From Myxococcales bacterium (GTDB lineage Bacteria; Myxococcota_A; Polyangia; Polyangiales; Polyangiaceae): DNA of 41,257 bases. Positions 16,536 to 23,005 of this stretch are shown in pieces. The stretch lies in assembly GCA_025351875.1 (NCBI GenBank), contig JANXVA010000763.1:1-41257 (forward strand), read 5' to 3'. The position numbers and the translations under genes were made by a program. Within the stretch, counting starts at the first letter, position 1. Each line of letters opens with the position of its first letter. The notes below the pieces were generated by a model. It was not told where the DNA came from, searched no databases, and saw only the letters and a program-made list of their open reading frames with translations.

Positions 16536-17528
16536 ATGCGAGCCATCGTCATCACCAAGCCCGGCGGTCCCGAAGTGCTGGAGCTGCGCGACGTCGCCAT
16601 GCCCGAGCCGGCGCCCGGCCAGGTTCGCGTTCGCATTCGTGCCTGCGCGGTGAATCGCGCGGACCTGATGCAGCGCATGGGCACGTATCCGCCGCCGGCT
16701 GATGCGCCCCAGGACATCCCCGGCCTCGAGATCGCCGGAGAGGTCGACGCGGTCGGTGCCGGAGTGCTCGAGCTCGCGAAGGGAGATCGCGTCTTCGGCG
16801 TCGTCGGTGGCGGCGCGTACGCGGAGGCAGTGGTCGTCCACGCGCGGACGCTCGCGCGCATCCCCGACGCACTCGACTTCACGCAGGCCGCCGCCGTGCC
16901 CGAGGCCTTCGTCACCGCCTATGACGCGATGGTGGTCCAGGGCGGTCTCACCGCCGGCGAGGTGGTCCTCGTGCACGCCGTCGGAAGCGGCGTTGGCACT
17001 GCGGCTGTCCAGATCGCTCGGGCGATCGGCGCGCGGTCGATTGGAACGGCGCGCAGCGAGTCGAAGCTGGCGCGCGCTCGCGAGCTCGGAATGAACGAAG
17101 GCGTGGTGCCGGGGAAGGGGAGTGATGGGTCTGAGTTCGCCGCGAGGGTGCGCGCGCTCGCGGGGCCTCGAGGGGTCGACCTGGTCCTCGAGCTCGTCGG
17201 CGGGACCTACGTGCCCGAGAGCCTCGCGTCGCTCTCCGAGAAGGGCCGCCTCGTCCTGGTCGGACTCCTCGCGGGCACGCGCGCGGAAATCGATCTCGCC
17301 GTCGTGCTGCGCCGCCGCCTCCGCGTCTTCGGCACGATGCTCCGCTCGCGGCCGCTCGAGGAGAAGATCCTCGCGGCGCAGGTGCTGGACCGTCGCCTTG
17401 CCCCCCTCTTCGCGTCGGGCGCGCTGAAGCCCGTGATCGACCGCGTCCTCCCGCTCGAAAAGGCCGCCGAAGCGCACGCCTCGATGGCCGAGAACGAGGG
17501 CTTCGGCAAGCTCGTCCTCACGACCTGA
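16536..17528 (+). CDS. NADPH-dependent quinone oxidoreductase (PIG3/TP53I3-like, MDR superfamily)
   Basis: 330 residues, the usual length. MDR-fold enzyme without the structural zinc cysteines, expected to reduce quinones or other electrophiles with NADPH in the cytoplasm. Features: N-terminal MRAIVITKPGGPEVLELRDV, the NRADLMQRMGTYPPP stretch typical of PIG3-type members, GLEIAGEV, and TQAAAVPEAFVTAYDAM. The Rossmann segment HAVGSGVGTAAVQIARA gives the nucleotide-binding glycines, and DLVLELVGGTY follows. The end is VIDRVLPLEKAAEAH, then FGKLVLT. Start: ATG 16536 begins the conserved N-terminus; an out-of-frame ATG lies at 16528. A TTGACG at 16501-16506 could be a -35 box, but the -10 region is poor. 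The gene converges on the rhomboid-like gene with 12 bp between the stops. Confidence 0.93.
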   Translation: MRAIVITKPGGPEVLELRDVAMPEPAPGQVRVRIRACAVNRADLMQRMGTYPPPADAPQDIPGLEIAGEVDAVGAGVLELAKGDRVFGVVGGGAYAEAVVVHARTLARIPDALDFTQAAAVPEAFVTAYDAMVVQGGLTAGEVVLVHAVGSGVGTAAVQIARAIGARSIGTARSESKLARARELGMNEGVVPGKGSDGSEFAARVRALAGPRGVDLVLELVGGTYVPESLASLSEKGRLVLVGLLAGTRAEIDLAVVLRRRLRVFGTMLRSRPLEEKILAAQVLDRRLAPLFASGALKPVIDRVLPLEKAAEAHASMAENEGFGKLVLTT

Positions 17529-17540
17529 GGCAACGCTCTC

Positions 17541-18335
17541 TCAATGATCGCGGGCGTGCTGGAGGCAGAGCTGTCTCGGGACGCCGCCGCATTTCTCGCA
17601 CGAGCAGACGCGGATGTCGGCGCCGTCATCCTGCTTCGCGCCGCAGATCGCGCAGGCGCGCGTGTCGACCTCGCGCTCGGTCGCTTGCGGCCGCTGCTCC
17701 GCGCGCCTCGCGGCTTGCCGCACGAGCATCCGTCGACCCTTGGCCAGCGCCGCGATGTGCCCGGCGAAGAACAGCAGGTAGTTGGCGAAGACGATCACGA
17801 TGGCCACGCGCGTCGGCGTCCCTCCGCGCACGAACTCGTAGAGCGTGTACGCCGCGCTGAGGAACGCCAGCCACTTCACCTTCACGGGCAGCACGAAGAA
17901 GAGGCGAATTTCGTACTCCGGAAAGATCGTCGCGAACGCGAAGAACAACGACAGGTTCAGGTACTCGTTGGTCACGTACGGCGAGCCGGTGATCCACGCC
18001 GCCGCCGCCGTCCCCATCGCGCCGAGCAGGTAGTAGACGTTGAACTTGAGCGCTCCCCACTCCTGCTCGAGGCTCGAGCCGATGAGCCACGTGAAGTAGA
18101 GCGCGAGCAGCACCCAGATCTCGGAGCGCTGCGGCGGGAGGAAGAGGAACGTCACGAGCCGCCACGGCTGCGTCGGCACCAGCTGGGGCACCAGGTAGAG
18201 CTGCAGGATGAACTCGGGCCGCGCTCGGCAGAGCACGTACGCGATGGCCATGCCGCCGACGATGAACATCGTCAGGCGCTCGATGGCGAGCCGCCCCAGA
18301 ATCGTTCGTTCGAGCCGCGCGAGGAGCCGGTCCAT
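17541..18335 (-). CDS. Rhomboid-like membrane protein lacking the catalytic serine, with Cys-rich tail
   Basis: 264 residues with five or six hydrophobic segments. The WRLVTFLFLPP loop after the first segments, and later TWLIGSSLEQEWGALKFNVYYLLG, follow the rhomboid/derlin core. The active-site Ser motif GxSG of rhomboid proteases is replaced by GAMG (in YLLGAMGTAAA), so proteolysis is unlikely. A His (FAGHIAALAKG) remains near the last segment. The cytoplasmic C-terminus ends with CAICGAKQ, then CSCEKCGG and a further Cys, a zinc-ribbon-like set. This suggests a derlin/iRhom-like binding protein rather than a protease; inference. Start: ATG 18335. Convergent with the quinone oxidoreductase gene and 32 bp upstream (on the minus strand, downstream) of nothing on its own strand; the 18368 lipoprotein gene precedes it by 32 bp and may be cotranscribed. 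Confidence 0.85.
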   Translation of the reverse strand: MDRLLARLERTILGRLAIERLTMFIVGGMAIAYVLCRARPEFILQLYLVPQLVPTQPWRLVTFLFLPPQRSEIWVLLALYFTWLIGSSLEQEWGALKFNVYYLLGAMGTAAAAWITGSPYVTNEYLNLSLFFAFATIFPEYEIRLFFVLPVKVKWLAFLSAAYTLYEFVRGGTPTRVAIVIVFANYLLFFAGHIAALAKGRRMLVRQAARRAEQRPQATEREVDTRACAICGAKQDDGADIRVCSCEKCGGVPRQLCLQHARDH

Positions 18336-18367
18336 GCGCGGGGGACCTTAGCAGCTTCGAGAGTCGC

Positions 18368-18955
18368 TCAGTTGTTGGGCGCCCCACACTTGACCCACGT
18401 CTGGATCTTCGTCACGGCGTCGGCGGGGAGCTGAGCGCCGCTCGGCATGTGGACGCCGCACGACGCGGGCGCGGCGAGGACGTTGCAGTACATGGCCGAG
18501 GCGGTCTCGTCGGTCGAGCACGGGTTGATGTAGGGCTTGCCGCCGACGCTGATGGTGAAGGCCTGGAACTCCTGCCACATCGCCGGTGCGTCGCTGGGCT
18601 CGATGCGCGGCTCGTTGCGCGGCGTCGCGCCACCGTGACAGTTGGGGTTCGAGCAGTCGGCCGTACCGAACACTGCAAGGATGTCCTTGGAGAAGCTGAC
18701 CGCGCACGTGCCTCCGTCAGCGAGCGCCCCCCCGGCCGTGACGCACTTCGGCTTGGAGCCAGGCGCCGTGCTGGCGGGCCCGCCGTCGGTCTCGACGTCC
18801 GAGGTCGCGCCCGGCGGCCGCTGGCCCGCGAGCGCGTTCGGTCCACCGAACGTGGGGTCGCCCTTCCCCTGCTGGTAGTCGGTCGTGCACGCCCCAACGA
18901 CGAGCACGCCGGCTGCGAGAGAGAGGCAGCCGATCATCGAAGGCCGAAAGCGCAT
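18368..18955 (-). CDS. Lipoprotein with a cytochrome-like CX4CH motif
   Basis: 195 residues. Signal peptide with the lipobox VVGAC, so a lipid-anchored envelope protein. The mature N-terminus is a Gly/Pro/Thr-rich linker. The core has CAVSFSKDILAVFGTADCSNPNCHGG, in which a Cys is followed by four residues and then CH (CSNPNCH). Canonical c-type heme sites are CX2CH; CX4CH is a rare variant. Near the end, HMPSGAQLPADAVTKIQTWVKCGAP matches the C-terminal part of cytochrome-like 'MP-x-x-L...I..W' domains, where a Met is the distal heme ligand. These features support a monoheme c-type or degenerate cytochrome domain. Start: ATG 18955 gives the signal peptide; no ribosome binding site is obvious. 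Diverges from the DUF4266 operon with 165 bp between. Heme attachment is unproven. Confidence 0.82.
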   Translation of the reverse strand: MRFRPSMIGCLSLAAGVLVVGACTTDYQQGKGDPTFGGPNALAGQRPPGATSDVETDGGPASTAPGSKPKCVTAGGALADGGTCAVSFSKDILAVFGTADCSNPNCHGGATPRNEPRIEPSDAPAMWQEFQAFTISVGGKPYINPCSTDETASAMYCNVLAAPASCGVHMPSGAQLPADAVTKIQTWVKCGAPNN

Positions 18956-19120
18956 GGCGACATTCTGGCGCCTGTTCGTCGGTCTTGCCAGCATGGTGGA
19001 GGCGTCTGCCGGTGAGGGGCGCGGACCGCGAAAATTCCGCGCCTCATCTTTGGATCCCGGCCGATCCACCCACGTTTTTCACCCTGGAGGGCGTCTTTGG
19101 CCTCGCTATACTGAAGGTCG

Positions 19121-19333
19121 ATGCGCCGCTCCCTGATCGTCCTGGTTGCTGCTGGGCTGCTCGCTTTTGCCTCCGGATGCGTGAAGGTCGCGCCGTACGA
19201 GCGCGGAATGCTCGCTCATCCGACGATGACGGCCGAGGAGATCTCGATCGGTCTCGACGGCCACGTTCGCGCAGTTTCGGAGGGCGCAGCGGGCGGTCTC
19301 GGCGGCGGCGGCGGCGGTTGCGGCTGTAACTGA
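19121..19333 (+). CDS. DUF4266-type small lipoprotein with a CGC tail
   Basis: 70 residues. Hydrophobic signal peptide followed by a lipobox, ASGC. The mature ~50 residues match the DUF4266 pattern: VAPYERGMLAHPTMTAEE, then a DGHVRAVSEGAAGG stretch and a Gly-run ending GCGCN. DUF4266 genes commonly sit next to DUF3570 barrel genes, as here. The conserved ending with two Cys one residue apart is a likely metal or disulfide site. Function unknown. Start: ATG 19121, with GAAGG at 19113-19117 as a weak ribosome binding site. A TATACT at 19107-19112 resembles a -10 box; if used, the message would be nearly leaderless, and no matching -35 was found. The next gene starts 56 bp downstream on the same strand. 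Confidence 0.85.
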   Translation: MRRSLIVLVAAGLLAFASGCVKVAPYERGMLAHPTMTAEEISIGLDGHVRAVSEGAAGGLGGGGGGCGCN

Positions 19334-19389
19334 GCCCGAGCGCGGTCGAAAGCTGCACCGCCGGGGGCGACTTCCGGTAGCGTTGTCGC

Positions 19390-21564
19390 GTGATCCTGCG
19401 CCCGCTCACGCGCGCACGTCTGCGACGCGACCTCGCGGCCGCCGTCCTCGCTCTCGGTCTTGGGCTCGCGCTGCTCCTCGCCCCGTCGAGGGCGAGCGCC
19501 GCCGGCGACGACGCCGCCGTTCGCGAGGCCGTGCAGCAGATCATGACCGAGGACTACCCAGGTAGCCTCGGCCCCGCGAAGAAGAAGCTCCAGGACCAGC
19601 TCGGCAACTGCCTGAAGAAGGGCTGCGGGCCCGGCGTCAAGGGCGAGATCTACGTCGCGCTCGGCATGGTGTCGTCGCAGCTCGGCCAGGTCGACGAGGC
19701 GAAGCAGAACTTCAAGAGCGCTGCGTCCTCCGACCCGAACGCCAAGCTCCCCACCAACGCCACGCCGGCGATGAAGGCACAGTTCGAGGAGGCCACCGGC
19801 TCGGCAAAAGAGGCCGCGGGGGCCGGTGAGGAGGAGACTCCCGCCGCGGGCGGCGGCGTCGCCGCAGCGATCAAGCTGATGATGGAGGCGCTCAAGGCCG
19901 ACCAGGAAGGGCGCCTCGACGAGTGCATCGAGAAGGACAAAGCGGCCCTCAAGATCGAGGAGCAGCCGCGCACGCGCCTCCACCTCGCATCGTGCGAGAG
20001 CCGCAGCGGCAAGCTCGTCGACGCCCTGAAGGACGCGCAGCGCGCCCTCGAGCTCGGCATCCAGAAGAAGGACGCCGGCGTGATGAAGGTCGCGCGCACG
20101 CGCGTGAAGGAGCTGCTCGATCGCATCCCTCACGTCACGTTCGTGCCGCCGCCGGGCGTCCAGGATCTCTCGGTAAAATTCGACGATCGTCCGGTTCCGC
20201 TCGACGCTCTGACGAAGAAGTTCTCGGTCGACCCGGGCAAGCACAAGGTCGTCGCCGAGGGCGGCGTCAACGGCTTCCCCGCGACGTTCGACGAGGAGTA
20301 CGACATCAAGGAGAAGGAGTTCGTCACCGTCCGCATCACGCTGAAGCCGCCGGCGAACGACTACATCACCCCCGGCCAGATCAAGTGCATGCTGGCGGCG
20401 AAGAGCCAGGAGGACGTCCAGAAGTGCCTCCCGCAGAACCGCAAGAACATCGTCATTCGCGCCGCGGTCGACCTCTCCGCGTACTCCGACACGAACGCGG
20501 TTGCGGTGTACACGCCGGGCATCAACGCCTCGATCGCGTCGCCGACGGCAGGCTGGAACGTCGGCGGTAATTTCCTCCTCGACGCGGTCAGCGCGGCCTC
20601 CCCGGACATCGTCTCGACGGCGTCGCCGCCCTTCGAGGAGTTCCGTTACGGCGGCGGCCTCACAGCCGGCTACAAGCCCGGACTCTACGGCGCGCAGGCC
20701 TCGGGCAGCATCTCTTCGTCCGTCGACTACGTCTCGTATACGGGCGGCCTCCGCCTCAGCGCGGACCTGAACGACAAGCTCATCACTCCGACGATCGGGT
20801 ACTCCTACAGCTACGACCGCATCGGCCGCGGCCCGAAGAACTTCCAGCACGACTTCAACGACCTCAAGGGCGTGCTCAACACGCATGAGGTCGAAGCCGG
20901 CATCACGTTCGTCATGTCGCCGACCGCGATCCTCCTGATCGGCGGAACGGCTCAGTTCGAGCGAGGCGATCAGTCTCAGCCGTACCGCTACGTCCCGATG
21001 TTCGACCCGGACACCGTCGCGCCCTTCGTACCCAACGGCGCCACGGTCGACCTCGTGAACCGCACCCGGCTCCCGGTCCGCCCGCTCGAGCAACTCCCGA
21101 CCGAGCGCGATCGCTACGCGATCGGTGGCCGCTTCAACAAGCGCCTCAACAACGCGACCCTCCGCCTCGAGCAGCGGTTCTACTACGACACGTGGGGGAT
21201 CAAGGCGACGTCGACGGACGCACGCTACATGGTCGATCTCTCGCGCCACCTGCGCGTCTGGCCCCACCTCCGTGCGCACGCGCAGACGGGCGTGAACTTC
21301 TTCCAGCTCGCATATTCTGCGCTCCTCGATCCCAACGGCGGGATCACCCTTCCGCTCTATCGCACTGGCGATCGCGAGCTCGCGCCCCTACTGACCGGTA
21401 CAGGCGGCGGCGGCGTACGGATCGGCCTTGGCGAGCCCGAGGGTGAAGTGAAGTACGGCATCACCTTGGTCGGCGACGTCATGTACACGCGCTATCTGAA
21501 GTCTCTGTATGTGACCACTCGCACCGCGGTCTACGGCTCGGTAGGCTTTGACGTGGAGTTCTGA
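19390..21564 (+). CDS. Outer-membrane beta-barrel protein (DUF3570-like) with N-terminal TPR and PEGA-like domains
   Basis: 724 residues, GTG start. A signal peptide (ALGLGLALLLAP, then ASA) is followed by helical repeats to about residue 210, TPR-like (EIYVALGMVSSQLGQVDEA; RLHLASCESRSGKLVDAL). A PEGA-like beta domain follows at about 250-320 (VDPGKHKVVAEGGVNGFPA). The last ~360 residues alternate polar and hydrophobic/aromatic residues, and end in the outer-membrane signature VGFDVEF with a terminal Phe. The VDAVSAASPDIV-type stretch, here LDAVSAASPDIV, is characteristic of DUF3570. The combination predicts an outer-membrane barrel with a periplasmic docking arm. The barrel is large enough for a conduit or transporter. 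It is followed after 1 bp by a diheme cytochrome-like lipoprotein gene. Role in electron transfer is inferred from context, not sequence. Confidence 0.87.
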   Translation: MILRPLTRARLRRDLAAAVLALGLGLALLLAPSRASAAGDDAAVREAVQQIMTEDYPGSLGPAKKKLQDQLGNCLKKGCGPGVKGEIYVALGMVSSQLGQVDEAKQNFKSAASSDPNAKLPTNATPAMKAQFEEATGSAKEAAGAGEEETPAAGGGVAAAIKLMMEALKADQEGRLDECIEKDKAALKIEEQPRTRLHLASCESRSGKLVDALKDAQRALELGIQKKDAGVMKVARTRVKELLDRIPHVTFVPPPGVQDLSVKFDDRPVPLDALTKKFSVDPGKHKVVAEGGVNGFPATFDEEYDIKEKEFVTVRITLKPPANDYITPGQIKCMLAAKSQEDVQKCLPQNRKNIVIRAAVDLSAYSDTNAVAVYTPGINASIASPTAGWNVGGNFLLDAVSAASPDIVSTASPPFEEFRYGGGLTAGYKPGLYGAQASGSISSSVDYVSYTGGLRLSADLNDKLITPTIGYSYSYDRIGRGPKNFQHDFNDLKGVLNTHEVEAGITFVMSPTAILLIGGTAQFERGDQSQPYRYVPMFDPDTVAPFVPNGATVDLVNRTRLPVRPLEQLPTERDRYAIGGRFNKRLNNATLRLEQRFYYDTWGIKATSTDARYMVDLSRHLRVWPHLRAHAQTGVNFFQLAYSALLDPNGGITLPLYRTGDRELAPLLTGTGGGGVRIGLGEPEGEVKYGITLVGDVMYTRYLKSLYVTTRTAVYGSVGFDVEF

Positions 21565-21565
21565 G

Positions 21566-22243
21566 ATGCGTCATCCCCATCACAGTCTTCGAGAACGAGT
21601 CGGCAGAAGCCTCGGGCTCTTCGCGGGCGTCGTGCTCGTCGGCAGTCTCGGAAGCTCGTGCAACCTCGACCCCGTCCATCGCGCTGGCGTGAACAACCTC
21701 GGCGACGAGCAAGGAGGGCTCTATCCGCCGGAGAGCGCGTATCACCGCCCTGGCGAGCCGTGCGCGCTGTGTCATTCGGCGGCCGGGCCTGCTGGCCTGC
21801 AGTTCGTCCTGGCCGGGACGATCTTCTGGGGCCCCGACCGCTACGATCGTCGCGTCAACAAGGCGTACGTCCGGATCGGCGGCCCCGAGAAGACGACGAA
21901 GTGTTTTGTCACGAACTGCAACGGCAACTTCTTCGTTCGCAGCGAGGACTACAAGAACCTCAAGTTCCCGCTGCTCGTCTCCGTCGAGCGCGTCATCGAT
22001 CCCGGAGGCCCCGGGCCCACCGCCGAGAAGTCGATCCGTGTGCGCCGCATGTCGAGTCACATTGGCCGCGAGGCGTCGTGCGCGACGTGTCACATCCTCG
22101 GCCTTCGCGACTTCGGCTCGCCGGGGCAGATTCGCCTTTACGACACGGAGAGCGAAGTCGACACGGCCAAGCCGCCGATCCCGGCGCAGTGCCCGAACGT
22201 CGACGAGCCGCCGCTGACACAGTGCCCGGAGGACCGCCTGTGA
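21566..22243 (+). CDS. Cytochrome c-like lipoprotein with two CxxCH motifs
   Basis: 225 residues. The signal peptide (LFAGVVLVGSLG) ends in a lipobox, GSSC. Two canonical c-type heme attachment motifs are present: CALCH at about residue 70 and CATCH at about residue 173. The first is preceded by ESAYHRPGEPCALCHSAAG. A middle beta-rich region contains CFVTNCNGNFFV, an extra Cys pair. Two covalent hemes, attached after export, are therefore expected. The CxxCH motifs are about 100 residues apart with a beta-rich insert between them, an unusual layout for a simple diheme cytochrome. Start: ATG 21566, one base after the barrel gene's stop. The stop overlaps the next gene as GTGA. Likely located in the outer or inner membrane facing the periplasm; side unknown. 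Confidence 0.87.
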   Translation: MRHPHHSLRERVGRSLGLFAGVVLVGSLGSSCNLDPVHRAGVNNLGDEQGGLYPPESAYHRPGEPCALCHSAAGPAGLQFVLAGTIFWGPDRYDRRVNKAYVRIGGPEKTTKCFVTNCNGNFFVRSEDYKNLKFPLLVSVERVIDPGGPGPTAEKSIRVRRMSSHIGREASCATCHILGLRDFGSPGQIRLYDTESEVDTAKPPIPAQCPNVDEPPLTQCPEDRL

Positions 22244-22830
22244 GCGCCATCCGCGTCGCCGCAGTGATGGGGGTGGTCGGCACGGCCGTCGGGTTGCTCG
22301 CACTCGCCGCATGCGCTTCGTCGCCTGACGAGAACCGCTTGACCGTCGTCATCACGCCGGACTTCGACACCTATGTCGCGAGCGTCGACGCCTACCTCAC
22401 ACGCCGCTGTGGCTCGCTCGACTGTCACGGGCAGCCGGGGCGTGCGTATCGGATCTACAGCCGCGAGGGCTACCGGCTCTACACCATCCAGGACGGCAGC
22501 CTCGTCTCGGGCCAGCAGCCGACGCAGGCGGAAGAGCAGCGCGCGAACTTCCAGGCGCTGGTCTCGCTCGAGCCGGAGGAGATGTCCCGTCTCATGGGGC
22601 GCCAGGGTGAGAACCCGAACCAGCTCCTCTTCCTGCGCAAGCCGCTGAAGATCGAGCGCCACAAGGGCGGCCCTGCGATGGCCGAAGACGACCCCGGCTA
22701 CCGCTGCGTCGTCGCGTGGCTCCAGATCCCGGTCGTTCAGGGCGACGGAACGCCGATCCCGCCCGCGCAGCGCGCGAAGCTCTCGACGAACGCGCTCCGC
22801 AACTGCGCAACCGCCAGCGACTTTCCCTAG
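22240..22830 (+). CDS. Lipoprotein with CX4CH motif, last gene of the barrel/cytochrome operon
   Basis: 196 residues, GTG start supported by a GGAGG ribosome binding site at 22228-22232 with 7-base spacing. Signal peptide with lipobox LAAC. At about residue 57 it has CGSLDCHGQPGRAYRIYS, a Cys followed by four residues then CH, the same CX4CH arrangement as in the lipoprotein encoded at 18368-18955. A later pair, Cys154 (YRCVVAWL) and a C-terminal Cys, may form a disulfide. The YRCVVAWLQ stretch resembles the final helix of cytochrome-type domains (I..W). Translationally coupled to the diheme gene. After the stop come a palindromic repeat (22835) and a terminator shared with the opposite operon. 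Confidence 0.82.
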   Translation: MSAIRVAAVMGVVGTAVGLLALAACASSPDENRLTVVITPDFDTYVASVDAYLTRRCGSLDCHGQPGRAYRIYSREGYRLYTIQDGSLVSGQQPTQAEEQRANFQALVSLEPEEMSRLMGRQGENPNQLLFLRKPLKIERHKGGPAMAEDDPGYRCVVAWLQIPVVQGDGTPIPPAQRAKLSTNALRNCATASDFP

Positions 22831-22834
22831 TTCA

Positions 22835-22884
22835 GGCTTCGCCCCTCTCACTTCGCGAGCTTGTCGGGTCTCGAGATCGCCCGC
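22835..22884. repeat. Dispersed intergenic palindromic repeat, copy 2
   Basis: Begins GGCTTCGCC and ends with the 26-base core at 22859-22884 (one mismatch to copy 1 at 9472-9497). It lacks about 26 bases of hairpin sequence present in copy 1. It lies right after the stop at 22830. A short direct repeat of 8 bases (CTCCGAGC, 2.6 copies) follows at 22903-22923. Confidence 0.75.
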
Positions 22885-22952
22885 GGTCCGCGCCCCAGAA
22901 AACTCCGAGCCTCCGAGCCTCCGTGTCATCTCGTCTGGGGTCTTCGAAAGAC

Positions 22953-22984
22953 GAAACCCCCGCTTCTTGCGAAGCGAGGGTTTC
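22953..22984 (-). terminator. Strong hairpin terminator between convergent operons
   Basis: A 14-bp stem with a single C-A mismatch (7 bp GAAACCC/GGGTTTC, then 6 bp CGCTTC/GAAGCG) and a TTGC loop. Read on the minus strand it follows the 23006 stop by about 20 bases and is followed by a T-rich GTCTTTC, fitting intrinsic termination of the DUF1501 operon. It can fold equally well for plus-strand transcripts from 22830. Confidence 0.75.
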
Positions 22985-23005
22985 GGTCGTTGCGGTCGGA
23001 GACGA

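Noticed and set aside
19216-21279. 687-codon open frame on the minus strand opposite the barrel gene
   Set aside because: Low-complexity Arg/Val/Asp-rich product; the plus-strand barrel gene has a signal peptide and domain signatures.
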